From Bog-473 sp963840245 (GTDB lineage Bacteria > Actinomycetota > Acidimicrobiia > Acidimicrobiales > RAAP-2), in NCBI GenBank assembly GCA_963840245.1, contig CAWIYI010000025.1, positions 14,470-78,469 of the forward strand: a DNA stretch of 64,000 nucleotides. Direction: 5' to 3'. The notes beneath the pieces were generated by a model, which saw nothing but the letters and a program-made list of their open reading frames with translations, searched no databases and was not told where the DNA came from. Of this stretch, positions 17,229 through 26,540 are shown one piece after another. Each line of letters starts with the position of its first letter. The first letter of the stretch is position 1. The translations under genes were made by a program, and so were the position numbers.

Positions 17229-17681
17229 CTGCCGTTCGTCCTGCCCCGGATCCCGGCGTCGGCCGGCGCGCTGATCTTCGACGAGCGAGGCCGGCTCCTC
17301 ATCGCCAACCCGACCTACAAGGCGCACTGGACGATCCCGGGCGGGATCATGGAGGCGGACGGCGAGACGCCCTGGGAGGCCTGCCGGCGGGAGGTGCGCG
17401 AGGAGGTCGGTCTGATCGTCGAGCACGGCCGGTTGACCGCGGTCGACTTCCTGCGGCCGAAGCCGTCCAAACCGGGTGGGATGCGCTTCCTCTTCGACTG
17501 CGGCGTGCTGCCCGACACGGTGCTCGACACCATCGAGCTGCAGGAAGAGGAGCTCTCCGAGCACCGCCTGCTTGCTCCGGTCGAGGCTCTCCCCTTGCTG
17601 AGTGGCCCCCTGCGGCGCCGGGTGGGCGCAGCGTTGGAGGCCGAGGGCTGTGTCTACCTGGAGGACGGCCGACCAGTCTGA
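17229..17681 (+). CDS. NUDIX hydrolase, 5' end disturbed
   Basis: The NUDIX box is perfect: GGIMEADGETPWEACRREVREEVGL, about residues 39-63 from the position given. The protein-like sequence extends upstream of the first ATG (17349) through IPASAGALIFDERGRLLIANPTYKAHW, so that ATG cannot be the start. No ATG, GTG or TTG exists in frame between the stop at 17208 and this region. Either CTG 17229 is used, or one extra base near 17208-17229 has separated the gene from the GTG at 17207, which would restore a normal start. Family members hydrolyse nucleoside diphosphate derivatives. The gene follows the sulfatase directly. Confidence 0.75.
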   Translation: MPFVLPRIPASAGALIFDERGRLLIANPTYKAHWTIPGGIMEADGETPWEACRREVREEVGLIVEHGRLTAVDFLRPKPSKPGGMRFLFDCGVLPDTVLDTIELQEEELSEHRLLAPVEALPLLSGPLRRRVGAALEAEGCVYLEDGRPV

Positions 17682-17735
17682 TCGCTCGTGCGGCGGGTCG
17701 ATGGGGGATGGGCGCATGGCGATGGGCCCGCGGCG

Positions 17736-18425
17736 CTACCGGGCGAAACCGAGCTCGAGCGGCGCCTCCCGGTAGAAGAACACGGCAGCGGCGACGACGA
17801 TGCCGGCGGCGATGCCGAGCGACCAGGTCGTGCCGGCGTGCAGCACGAGGACGGCACCTACGAGTGCGCCGCCGAACATGGACGCCACCGACGTGAGGCC
17901 AAGTCGCGGGTGCGGGTTGCCGCCACCGGCGAGGGGTGAGCCCGACGCCAGCCTCGTCAAGGTCGTGGTGAGCACCGTCGTGGACATGTCGGGGACGCCG
18001 ATGTGATGGACGGCGGCATTCCGGATCCCCATGCCGACGGCGAGGAGGGCGATGACGGTGAAGCGCGGCCACCCGGTGCCGATGGCCGCGACCGTGCCGG
18101 AGACGACGGTGGCCGCGGACGTGCAGGCCGCCTCGATCACCATCACCACGAGCAGCAGGCTCCGTTGCGGACTGATCCTGTGCACGATGCGACCTCCGAC
18201 CACCGCGCCGGCGAGGAACCCTCCCAGGGCACAGAGGCTGGCCGCCACGGAGAACCCGGGGGCACCCGCCGCGGCGAACCCGACCAGGGCCACGTTGCCG
18301 GTCATGTTCGCCGTGAACACGTGCCCGAGGCCGAGGAAGCTCACCGCGTCGACGAAGCCGCTGACCACGGTCAGTGCGGCCAGCGTCACCACCAGAGGGG
18401 ACGGCGGACGATCGGGCTCGCTCAT
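17736..18425 (-). CDS. DUF1275 (YoaK-family) membrane protein
   Basis: The 229-residue protein has six predicted membrane helices and the family start VTLAALTVVSGFVDAVSFLGLGHVFTANMTGN, where the GHVFTANMTGN stretch is diagnostic. The function of the family is not established. It is transcribed against the surrounding T4SS-like genes and has its own Shine-Dalgarno sequence (GGAAGGTGGAG) before the ATG, so it looks like a later insertion between the two halves of that locus. Confidence 0.88.
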   Translation of the reverse strand: MSEPDRPPSPLVVTLAALTVVSGFVDAVSFLGLGHVFTANMTGNVALVGFAAAGAPGFSVAASLCALGGFLAGAVVGGRIVHRISPQRSLLLVVMVIEAACTSAATVVSGTVAAIGTGWPRFTVIALLAVGMGIRNAAVHHIGVPDMSTTVLTTTLTRLASGSPLAGGGNPHPRLGLTSVASMFGGALVGAVLVLHAGTTWSLGIAAGIVVAAAVFFYREAPLELGFAR

Positions 18426-18512
18426 GTGCGCTCCACCTTCCCCGCGACCGCGGCGGTCACGGTTCGGTCAAGGTAACGGAGGCGACACGAACGCGGGCGA
18501 CCGTTCACCCCC

Positions 18513-19805
18513 GTGAGGGAGCGGATGCCCCGGGTGCCGGCCCACCAGGTGACGACGCGGAATCTCGGTGCGGCCTACCCGTTCATCGCCGAGGCGGGGC
18601 TGGGGCGGCGCGGTGTGGTGATCGGTGACGACCTGCTGGGTGGCTCCTTCGTCTTCGACCCCTTCGAGCTCTATGCGGCTGGTGTCGTCTCCAATCCCAA
18701 CATGGTGGTGTTCGGGCAGATCGGTCGGGGCAAGAGCGCGTTCGTCAAGACGTTCCTGTGGCGGCAGGCCGCGTTCGGGCGCCGGGCCTGGGTGGTCGAT
18801 CCGAAGGGTGAGTACGGCGACCTGGCGGATGCCTGGGGCGTCCGCCCGGTGGCGCTCCGGCCCGGCGGGGCCGTCCGGCTCAACCCGCTCGACCCCGGTC
18901 CCGACGGCGACGGCGAGGGTGACGCCGGGCCCGACGCCACCGGGCGGCGGCGGACGGAACTGCTCTCCTCCCTGGGCAGTGCGTGTCTGGGCCGGGACCT
19001 GGCTCCACGGGAGCGCGCCGCGCTCGGCGCCGCATTGACCGAGGCGACAAGGGCGGCGGGCGTCCCGACGGTCCCGATGGTGGTCGAGGCCCTGCTGACC
19101 CCGACCGCCGACGCGGCGCGCTCACTGCGGACCGAGCAACGCGACCTCCTCGAGGACGGACGCGACGTCGCGCTGGAGTTGCGCCGGCTCGTGCACGGCG
19201 ACCTCTGCGGCATGTTCGACGGGCCGACGACGCCCGGTCTCGACCTCTCGGCGCCGCTCGTCGTGCTCGATCTCTCCGCGCTCTACTCGTCCGCCGCGCT
19301 GGGAGTCCTGATGGCGTGCGCCACCGCCTGGCTGCAAGCCGCGCTCGCCCGGGCGGCCGCCGGCGTCGGCGGCACGACGTCGGGACGCGGCCGCTTCTTC
19401 CTCGTGGTCGACGAGGCATGGGCGATCCTCTCGAATCTCGGCGTGGCGCGCTGGCTGCAGTCGTCGTGGAAGCTCTCCCGCGCCTTCGGCGTGTCGAACG
19501 TGGCGGTGCTGCACCGCGTGTCGGACCTGCGCTCGGTCGGCGCGTCGGACTCCGAACAGGTGGCGCTCGCCCAGGGACTGCTCTCGGACTCGGAGACCCG
19601 CGTGGTCTACGCGCAGTCGCCCGGCGAGCTCGAGGCAGCGGCCGAGCTGCTCTCCCTGTCGGCGACCGAGACGGACCTGCTGCCGCAGCTCCGGCGGGGC
19701 ATCGCCTTGTGGAAGGTGGGCCAGCGGTCCTTCCTGGTCCAGCACCGGCTCAGCGCGACCGAACGGTCCATCGTCGACACCGACGCGGCCATGACGGCGG
19801 GGTAG
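18513..19805 (+). CDS. VirB4-like T4SS ATPase (C-terminal ATPase half)
   Basis: The 430-residue P-loop ATPase has Walker A GQIGRGKS at residues 68-75, WVVDPKGEYGDLA shortly after (the VirB4/TraC family hallmark), a Walker B FFLVVDEAWAIL near residues 295-306, and the arginine/Gln region ALAQGLLSDSETRVVYAQ. It lacks the roughly 350-residue N-terminal domain of full VirB4, which fits a split with the SCO6880-type protein encoded earlier. It would power assembly or substrate loading of a type IV secretion complex. The next gene starts 2 nt after the stop codon. Confidence 0.82.
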   Translation: MRERMPRVPAHQVTTRNLGAAYPFIAEAGLGRRGVVIGDDLLGGSFVFDPFELYAAGVVSNPNMVVFGQIGRGKSAFVKTFLWRQAAFGRRAWVVDPKGEYGDLADAWGVRPVALRPGGAVRLNPLDPGPDGDGEGDAGPDATGRRRTELLSSLGSACLGRDLAPRERAALGAALTEATRAAGVPTVPMVVEALLTPTADAARSLRTEQRDLLEDGRDVALELRRLVHGDLCGMFDGPTTPGLDLSAPLVVLDLSALYSSAALGVLMACATAWLQAALARAAAGVGGTTSGRGRFFLVVDEAWAILSNLGVARWLQSSWKLSRAFGVSNVAVLHRVSDLRSVGASDSEQVALAQGLLSDSETRVVYAQSPGELEAAAELLSLSATETDLLPQLRRGIALWKVGQRSFLVQHRLSATERSIVDTDAAMTAG

Positions 19806-19807
19806 GC

Positions 19808-21265
19808 ATGGCGGGTCTCCCCGAGGTCGTCCTCCCACTCGCCCTCGGCGGCGCCCTCCTGGCCGGGATCACGCAGGCTGGTGGGGCGTGGACGGAGCGG
19901 CGTCGCAGCGGCAGGCGTCGGGGTGTGCGCTGGGCCAGGCGACGTGACCTGCGCCCGTTGCTGGTCGTGCCCGACGTCGTTCCTCGCGGCCGTCTCCTGC
20001 TCGGCGTCCTGCCCGGGGTGGCGCGGCTCTCGGGGCTCGCGGCCGAAACGGCGCAGTCCCTGGTCGTGGTGGGCCCGACCCAGAGCGGGAAGACCACGAG
20101 CCTGGCGGTTCCGGCCATCCTCGGCTGGCGCGGTCCGGTGCTGGCCGCCAGCGTCAAGAGCGATCTCCTCCGTCACACCCTGGGGACACGGGCGCGCCAA
20201 GGTCAGGTGTGGTGCATCGACCCGACCGGCTGCACGGGTGCGCGGGCCAGTACCTGGTCCCCGCTGACCATGTGCGGCCAATGGCGTGACGCGTGTCGGG
20301 CCGCCGCCGAAATCTGTGAGGCGGCCAAGGGCGAAGGCACGACGGGGGACGGTGAGTTCTGGTACGCCACCGCCGCCAAGCTCCTCGCTCCCCTCTTCGT
20401 CGCCGCGGCTCTCGACGGTCGTACCATGGCCGACGTCGTGCGCTGGGTCGACACCCAGGAGGTCGGGGAGGTGGCGGCCATCCTCGAGCGCGCCGCACCG
20501 CCCGAGGTGCTGCATGCGGCCCAGGCGACCTGGTGCCGTGACGACCGGACGCGGAGCTCCATCTACACGACCGCCGAGACGGTGCTCGCCCCCTTTGCCC
20601 ATCCGCCAGCCGGACCGTCAGCGAATGGCTCGTTCGAACCCGGCCATCTGCTCGGTGGCGCACACACGCTGTACCTCTGCGCGCCCGCCCACGACCAACG
20701 CTGGTTACGCGGGTACTTCACCGCGCTGACCCAGGCTGTGTTGGCGCACGCGTTCGCCGGTGCGACGAAGTCAGGCCGCCCCCTCGACCCGCCACTCCTG
20801 GTCGTGCTCGACGAAGCCGCGCACATCGCCCCGTTGGCCGAGCTCGACGGGCTGGCGGCGACCTGCGCGTCACACGGGATCCAGATCGTGACGATCTGGC
20901 AGGACCTGGCGCAGGTACGGGCCCGCTATGGCGCGCGGGCGCCGACGGTGTTGAACAACCACCGGGCGAAGCTGTTCCTGCCCGGCATCGCCGACCCGGA
21001 CACACTCGAGTACGCCAGCCGGCTCATCGGGGACGAGGAGGCGACGCATCCCTCGGTCACGCGCGATCCGACAGGCCGGCGGTCGACCACGTCGACGACA
21101 GCACCGCGACGGCTGCTGCCACCCGAGGAGCTCCGTTGCCTGCAGCGCGGACGCGCCGTCCTCGTCTACGGGACGCTGCCGCCGGCGCGCCTGCAGCTAC
21201 GGCCGTGGTGGGTTCGGCCGAGGGCGTCCGGGCTGTCACGGCTCAGGTGGGGCCGGACGTCCTGA
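19808..21265 (+). CDS. VirD4/TraG-like coupling ATPase
   Basis: The 485-residue protein has an N-terminal hydrophobic stretch (VVLPLALGGALLAGI) as a possible anchor, Walker A GPTQSGKTTS at about residues 87-96, VLAASVKSDLLRHT following it, Walker B LLVVLDEAAHIAPL near 330, and the TraM-recognition region GIQIVTIWQDLAQVRARYG that marks the VirD4/TraG/TraD family. Coupling proteins select the DNA or protein substrate of a T4SS. No relaxase is in the window, so the cargo is unknown. The gene ends convergent with, and 23 nt into, the sigma-factor gene. Confidence 0.85.
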   Translation: MAGLPEVVLPLALGGALLAGITQAGGAWTERRRSGRRRGVRWARRRDLRPLLVVPDVVPRGRLLLGVLPGVARLSGLAAETAQSLVVVGPTQSGKTTSLAVPAILGWRGPVLAASVKSDLLRHTLGTRARQGQVWCIDPTGCTGARASTWSPLTMCGQWRDACRAAAEICEAAKGEGTTGDGEFWYATAAKLLAPLFVAAALDGRTMADVVRWVDTQEVGEVAAILERAAPPEVLHAAQATWCRDDRTRSSIYTTAETVLAPFAHPPAGPSANGSFEPGHLLGGAHTLYLCAPAHDQRWLRGYFTALTQAVLAHAFAGATKSGRPLDPPLLVVLDEAAHIAPLAELDGLAATCASHGIQIVTIWQDLAQVRARYGARAPTVLNNHRAKLFLPGIADPDTLEYASRLIGDEEATHPSVTRDPTGRRSTTSTTAPRRLLPPEELRCLQRGRAVLVYGTLPPARLQLRPWWVRPRASGLSRLRWGRTS

Positions 21266-22563
21266 CGGGGGAGGGCGCGGCGGCGCCGGCCCGGGCGCGG
21301 CAGGTGCGGGCGCGCCCCTCCGAGAGGCTCCGTTCCTGTGCGTTGGTGGCCAATGCCGCGGCGCGCTCGAACTCCGAGGCGGCCTCGTCCGCGCGTCCCA
21401 ACCGGTCGAGCAGATCACCGCGCACGCTGTAGAGCAGGTGGTAGCGCTCGAGGGTCCCCGTCGCGCGCAGCTGGTCGACCAGGGTCAGGGCGGCACCCGG
21501 TCCCGAGGCCATGGAGACGGCGACGGCCCGATTGAGCTCGACGATCGGCGACGGGGCGGTGCGGGCCAGCTCGCCGTACAGGGTCACGAGCTCAGCGCCA
21601 GTCGGTGTCCTCGGCGCGGAAGGAGCGGGCGTGGCAGGCGGCGATGGCCCCTTGCAGCGTGTACGGCCCGCGGGTCTCGGCGAGTTGCTCGGCACGGGCC
21701 AGGGCGGCCTCGCCCCGGTTGATGTGGAGGCGGTCCCACGTGCGGCGGTCCTGGTCCAGCAGCAGGACCGGCGCGCCCGTCGGGCCCGAGCGGGCGCGCA
21801 GGCGCGACGACTGGAACTCCATCAGCGCCACCAGTCCGTGGACCTCGGGCTCCGCCGGTGCGAGGGCGGCCAGGACGCGGCCGAGCCGGAGGGCCTCGGC
21901 GCAGAGCTCGGGCCGGAGCCAGTCGTCGCCCGAGGTGGCCGAGTACCCCTCGTTGAAGATGAGGTAGATCACCTCGAGCACCGAGCCGAGCCGGGCCGCC
22001 CGTTCCGCCCCCGTCGGCACCTCGAAGGGGACGGCTTCCCTGGCGATCGTCTTCTTGGCGCGGACGATGCGCTGGGCGACGGTCGACTCGGGCACCAGGT
22101 AGGCGCGGGCGATCTCGGGCACGGTGAGCCCACCGACCAGGCGCAGCGTGAGCGCCGTCCGCGCCGGGAGCGACAACACCGGATGGCACGCGACGAAGAT
22201 CAGCCGCAGGCGGTCATCGGCGATGTCCTCGGACGAGGATCGGCCCGACTCGTCGGCGCCGTCGCCGTGTCCGGGCAGGGCCGACTGCAGCTCCCGGCTC
22301 AGCTGGGCGTACTTGGTCTCGAGCGTGCGGTTGCGGCGGAACAGGTCGACGGCCTTGCGCTTGGCCACCGTGGTGAGCCATGCGCCGGGGTTCCGCGGGG
22401 TGCCCTCGCGGGGCCACTGGCGCAGCGCGTCGACGAGCGCGTCCTGGGCCAGGTCCTCGGCCAGGCCGATGTCGCCGACGTAGGCGGCCAGGACGGCGAC
22501 GACCCGGGGGAACTCGATCCGGAAGACCGTCTCGATCGCGGTGGTCGAATCGGTGGCCGACAC
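21243..22563 (-). pseudogene. ECF42-type RNA polymerase sigma factor, one-base frameshift
   Basis: The first frame (start GTG 22563) holds sigma region 2 (AEDLAQDALVDALRQWPREGTPRNPGAWL), region 4 (TVPEIARAYLVPESTVAQRIVRAKKTI) and most of the long C-terminal extension of the SigJ/ECF42 type, ending DTDW-R-stop at 21592. The next frame continues exactly where the family does (ELVTLYGELARTAPSPIVELNRAVAVSMA) to 21243. Deleting one T at the junction rebuilds a protein of about 439 residues. The regulatory extension, not the core, is broken; the visible truncated product could still be an active sigma factor. A DGPF protein gene lies directly upstream. Confidence 0.85.
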
Positions 22564-22604
22564 AGCACCGATTCAACCACCGCCTCTGTGCCCGGACAGC
22601 CTGC

Positions 22605-22943
22605 TCACATGACGGGGCGGATGCGGACCTCGCCCTCCCCCAGGACGGAGACGAAGCGCTTGGACCACTCGATCGCCTCGTCCCGGTCGCGGCACTCCAT
22701 GAGCGCCCAGCCGCCCACCAGCTCTTTCGCCTCGGCGAAGGGGCCGTCGACGATGGTGAACTCGCCGTCCTTGAGCGTGATTTTGGCGCCCTCCGCCGTG
22801 GGCGCGAGGCCGCCCGTGGCGACGATGACGCCGGCGTTGACCGCCTCCTCCACGAACTTGCCCATCTCCTCGTAGAGCTCCGGTCGGGGCGGCTCCGTCG
22901 GCGTCTCCGCCTCGTTGGCGAGGGTGTATCCGAGAAATCGCAT
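22605..22943 (-). CDS. DGPF/YCII-domain protein, partner of ECF42
   Basis: The 112-residue YCII-fold protein contains the diagnostic IVDGPFAEAKELVGGW (DGPF near residue 65) and GGWALMECRDRDEAIEW. ECF42 sigma factors are known to be encoded beside DGPF proteins, often as targets or modulators. Here it precedes the sigma gene by 41 nt in the same direction. The ATG at 22943 has AAAGGGAG upstream, which decides it over the longer frame starting at 23051. Confidence 0.88.
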   Translation of the reverse strand: MRFLGYTLANEAETPTEPPRPELYEEMGKFVEEAVNAGVIVATGGLAPTAEGAKITLKDGEFTIVDGPFAEAKELVGGWALMECRDRDEAIEWSKRFVSVLGEGEVRIRPVM

Positions 22944-23170
22944 GTGGGTGCTCCCTTTCTGCTCGATGTGGGGCGTCTCTCGCCTCACTCTGGCAGAGCG
23001 TCGATCGGGATTCCGCAGAATCGACACGCCGGAGGAGATTTCTTGGAGCATTTGTCGGGGTGGCCGGGTTTGGGTGGCCGGACGTAGCCCGGGCGGCGCA
23101 GCGCGCCGCCTTGACCGGCTGAGCCGGGCATTCGTAGTGTCGCCGGTGGGTCCAGAGGAAGGGGCACACC

Positions 23171-24646
23171 ATGACCGATCCCGTCGGCGCCGGTGAGGCG
23201 CGCATGCTCATCGGAGGCGAGCTCGTCGAGGCAGCTTCGGGGAAGCGCTTCGAGAACATCAATCCGGCGACGGAAGAGGTGCTGGGCGAGGTGGCCGACG
23301 CGTCGGCCGCGGACATGCAGCGAGCGATCACCTCGGCGCGCCGTGCCTTCGACGAGTCCGACTGGTCGACCAACCATGCGCTGCGCAAGCGTTGTCTCGA
23401 ACAGTTGCAGGCGGCGCTCGAGTCCGAGCGCGAGGAGTACCGCGAGGAGCTCATCGCCGAGGTGGGCACCCCGCGCATGATGACGTTCGCCGCCCAGCTG
23501 GACTGGCCGCTCGAAGAGGCGCTCCTGTGGCCGGCCAAGATGATCGACGAGTTCGCCTGGGAGCGTGGCCTGCCCGACGGGAACATGATGGGCATGCTCA
23601 GCCGCCGCGCCGTGTGGAAGGAGCCCATCGGCGTCATCGGCGCCATCGTGCCGTGGAACTACCCGCTCGAGGTCACGTTGAACAAGCTGGGTCCCATTCT
23701 GGCCACCGGCAACACGGTGATCATCAAGCCCGCGCCCGACACGCCCTGGAACGCCACGAGGCTGGGCCGCCTGGTGGCCGAGAAGACCGACATCCCGCCG
23801 GGCGTCGTCAACGTGGTCACCTCCGCCGACCACCTCGTCGGGGAGGAGCTCACCGTCTCCCCGCTGGTGGACATGATCTCGTTCACCGGGTCCACGCTGA
23901 CCGGCACGCGGATCATGGAGAAGGGTGCCCCCACCCTGAAGAAGACCTTCCTGGAGCTGGGGGGCAAGTCCGCCATGATCGTGCTCGACGACGCCGACTT
24001 CGCCACCGCCGTCCCCGGCGCGTCGATGGTCTGCGTCCATGGTGGCCAGGGCTGCGCCATGCAGACGCGGATGCTCCTGCCCCGTTCCCGTTACGACGAG
24101 GGCGTCGAGTTGATCAGCGCCGCCATGGCCGTGGTGCCCTACGGCGACCCGAGCAGCGACGCCGTCGTCATGGGCCCCCTGATCAGTGCGCGGCAGCGTG
24201 ACAGAGTGCTCGGCTACATCGAGCGCGGCCAGGAGGAGGGAGCGAAGCTCGTGGTCGGGGGCGGCCGACCGGCACACCTGCCCAAGGGCTGGTTCGTCGA
24301 GCCCACGCTCTTCGTCGACGTGGACAACTCCATGACGATCGCCCAGGAGGAGATCTTCGGGCCGGTGTTGGCGGTCATCCCCTACGAGGACGACGACGAC
24401 GCGGTCCGGATCGCCAACGAGAGCAACTACGGGCTGTCGGGCGGCATCGTCTCGGCCTCCGAGGAGCGGGCCACCGCGCTGGCGCGCCGGGTCCGGACCG
24501 GGTCGATGAGCGTCAACGGTGGCCTGTGGTACGGGGCCGACTCCCCCTATGGCGGCTACAAGGCGAGCGGTGTGGGGCGTCAGTGCGGGATCGAGGGCCT
24601 GGAGCAGTACCTCGAGACCAAGGCCATCGCCTGGCCGCAATCCTGA
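23171..24646 (+). CDS. NAD(P)+-dependent aldehyde dehydrogenase
   Basis: The 491-residue protein is a standard ALDH: the cofactor-binding PWNYPLEV and KPAPDTPWNA, the Glu in LELGGKSAMIVL (near 260), the catalytic Cys 295 in GGQGCAMQTR and the late EEIFGPVLAVIPY. It oxidises an aldehyde to the acid; substrate identity is not readable. An AGAGGAAGGGG ribosome site precedes the ATG. It stands alone between the divergent DGPF gene and the convergent isochorismatase-like gene and may feed the acyl-CoA genes nearby. Confidence 0.92.
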   Translation: MTDPVGAGEARMLIGGELVEAASGKRFENINPATEEVLGEVADASAADMQRAITSARRAFDESDWSTNHALRKRCLEQLQAALESEREEYREELIAEVGTPRMMTFAAQLDWPLEEALLWPAKMIDEFAWERGLPDGNMMGMLSRRAVWKEPIGVIGAIVPWNYPLEVTLNKLGPILATGNTVIIKPAPDTPWNATRLGRLVAEKTDIPPGVVNVVTSADHLVGEELTVSPLVDMISFTGSTLTGTRIMEKGAPTLKKTFLELGGKSAMIVLDDADFATAVPGASMVCVHGGQGCAMQTRMLLPRSRYDEGVELISAAMAVVPYGDPSSDAVVMGPLISARQRDRVLGYIERGQEEGAKLVVGGGRPAHLPKGWFVEPTLFVDVDNSMTIAQEEIFGPVLAVIPYEDDDDAVRIANESNYGLSGGIVSASEERATALARRVRTGSMSVNGGLWYGADSPYGGYKASGVGRQCGIEGLEQYLETKAIAWPQS

Positions 24647-24689
24647 ACTGATCGCGTTCGTGCTGCGGGCGGTGCGCCGGAGGACGCCG

Positions 24690-25283
24690 TCAGGCTGACC
24701 ACTCGGCCACGAGCTCGTCCGCCGTGGCCAGGCGGGCGACGAAGGCCAGGCTGTGCCGGAGCATGGATGCATGGTGCTCGGGCGGGGTGCCGACGCAGGC
24801 GTCCGTCGCGACCGTGACGGCGAAGTCCTCGTCGGCCGCGCCGACCACGACGGCCGGGATGGCCAGATTGGTCGAGACCCCGGCCACGACGATTTCCGCC
24901 ATCCCCATGTTGCGCAAGATCGACAGCACCTCGGTGCGGTGCACCGGTGAGATGCCCTGGTGCCGCGGCAGCACGAGGTCGTCGGGTCCGACGCCGATCT
25001 CGGTGAGGACCTCGAGGGCCGGGTGCCCGTCGCTCCAGGCCGCGGTCGCCGACGTCGCCCGCACGAGCCGGGAGCGCTGGCTGGCCGACCGGCCGCCGGC
25101 GAGGGGCAGGTAGGTCAGGTGCGCGACCTGGACCCCTGCCGCACGGGCACCGGCCGCCAGGCGGCCCATGACGGCCACGGCCGGCCGGGCTGCCTCGGCG
25201 AGGGCCGGCAGGACCGAGAGGTCGCCCACGACCCCGCGCTGGCACTCGACGAAGAGCAACGCCGTGGTGCGAGGCTCGCTCAA
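24690..25283 (-). CDS. Isochorismatase-like hydrolase lacking the catalytic Cys
   Basis: The 197-residue protein has the cysteine-hydrolase alpha/beta fold (ALLFVECQRGVVGD, DDLVLPRHQGISPVHRTEV, VVAGVSTNLAIPAVVVGAADEDF). The usual catalytic Asp is Glu in FVECQ, and the usual Cys after the GVST turn is Leu/Ala. The classic Asp-Lys-Cys triad is therefore not complete, which suggests another activity or a binding role. It lies 30 nt downstream of the CaiB/BaiF gene in the same direction, probably in one operon. Confidence 0.82.
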   Translation of the reverse strand: MSEPRTTALLFVECQRGVVGDLSVLPALAEAARPAVAVMGRLAAGARAAGVQVAHLTYLPLAGGRSASQRSRLVRATSATAAWSDGHPALEVLTEIGVGPDDLVLPRHQGISPVHRTEVLSILRNMGMAEIVVAGVSTNLAIPAVVVGAADEDFAVTVATDACVGTPPEHHASMLRHSLAFVARLATADELVAEWSA

Positions 25284-25313
25284 CGGATCAGCCCCCCGAA
25301 CCCGTTCCCGTCA

Positions 25314-26540
25314 CTACGCCACGACCCCGGCCAGCTTGAGCTCCATCATCTCGTCGGCGCCGCAGTCGATGTCGGCCAGGATCTCCTCGCAGTGCTCGTT
25401 GAACTCGGGCGCCCGTTTGGGTGGCGACGGCTCGCCGGCGAACTGCACCGGCGTCGTGACCAGCGTGAACGGAACTCCGTCCGCGGTCGCCGTCTGCCCG
25501 AGGTGACCGTTCGCCTCCACCTGCACGTCCTTGGTGAGCTCCAGGCTGTCCTGCGCGACCGCCCACTGGCCCTCGAAGTCAGCGAGGCGGTCCCGCCACT
25601 CGCTCAGCGGGCCCGACTCGAAGGTCTCCTTCAGGATGGCGCGGGCGGCAGCGGCGTTGGCCGCCAGCTGCTCGTGCGAGGAGAACCGCTCGTCGGTGAT
25701 CAGCTCCGCGCGCCCGATGACGCGGCAGATGCTCGGCCAGTACCGGAAGCCCTGCAGGCACGAGAAGGCCAGGAAGCGGCCGTCCTGGGTCGTGTAAGTG
25801 CCGACGAGCGGGTTGGGCAGGCCCGGGCCGCCCCCGCGGCTGGGGCCGGGGCGCCAGGGCATGTCGAGCTGGAGCGAGAGCGCGATCGCCGGGCTCATGG
25901 CCCACATGCCCACGCCGAGCAACGAGACGTCCAGCGGCAGGGCCTCACCCGTCCGCTCCCGGTGGAACAGCGCGCCCAGGATCCCGCCGGCGATGGTCAT
26001 TCCTCCGATGGAGTCCCCGTAGCCCGGTCCTGGTTGCCCGGCGAGGTAGTCGACATCGGTGGGGGTCGTCCCCATGGCGCTGCCGGCCCGGCACCAGTAG
26101 CTCAAGAAGTCGTAGCCGCCGCGGTCGGCCTCGGGCCCGCGCTCGCCCCCGCCGGTCCCGGCCACGTAGATGATGTTCGGGTTGTGGGCCTTTATGTCCT
26201 CGAGCTCGATGTGCAGCTTCTTGCGGACGGCGGGCACCTTGTTGGTCAGGAAGACGTCCGATGTCGCCGCCAGCCGGTAGATCAGGTCGAGACCCTTCTC
26301 CGTGCTGACGTCGATGCCGATGCTCTTCTTGCCCCGGTTGGAGTGCTCGAGCAGCACGTGCACGGCGCCCATCGACGGCATGACACCGCTGGAGGCCAGG
26401 CCGCGCATGGCATCCCCGCGTTCGGGGTGCTCGATCTTGATCACCTCGGCGCCCCAATCGGCCAGGATGGCCGAGGCGGCCGGAACGAAGGTGTGCTCGG
26501 CCACTTCGAGGATGCGAACGCCCTCCATGATGTCTGCCAA
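25314..26540 (-). CDS. CaiB/BaiF (family III) CoA-transferase
   Basis: The 408-residue protein begins with the family's MEGVRILEVAEHTFVPAASAILADWGAEVIKIEHPERGD and contains NRGKKSIGIDVSTEKG and GYGDSIGGMTIAGGILGALFHRERTGEA, whose Asp is the likely catalytic residue. It should move CoA between carboxylic acids, or make a CoA thioester from a donor acyl-CoA. The TTG at 26540 follows GGGGAGG; an ATG at 26528 is the alternative. A putative promoter lies 190 nt upstream at 26731. Confidence 0.9.
   Translation of the reverse strand: MADIMEGVRILEVAEHTFVPAASAILADWGAEVIKIEHPERGDAMRGLASSGVMPSMGAVHVLLEHSNRGKKSIGIDVSTEKGLDLIYRLAATSDVFLTNKVPAVRKKLHIELEDIKAHNPNIIYVAGTGGGERGPEADRGGYDFLSYWCRAGSAMGTTPTDVDYLAGQPGPGYGDSIGGMTIAGGILGALFHRERTGEALPLDVSLLGVGMWAMSPAIALSLQLDMPWRPGPSRGGGPGLPNPLVGTYTTQDGRFLAFSCLQGFRYWPSICRVIGRAELITDERFSSHEQLAANAAAARAILKETFESGPLSEWRDRLADFEGQWAVAQDSLELTKDVQVEANGHLGQTATADGVPFTLVTTPVQFAGEPSPPKRAPEFNEHCEEILADIDCGADEMMELKLAGVVA

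Noticed and set aside
12284..21265. Integrative conjugative element
   Set aside because: No integrase, relaxase, flanking repeats or tRNA-end attachment site is visible, and codon use matches neighbours. A chromosomal T4SS-like locus is the safer description.
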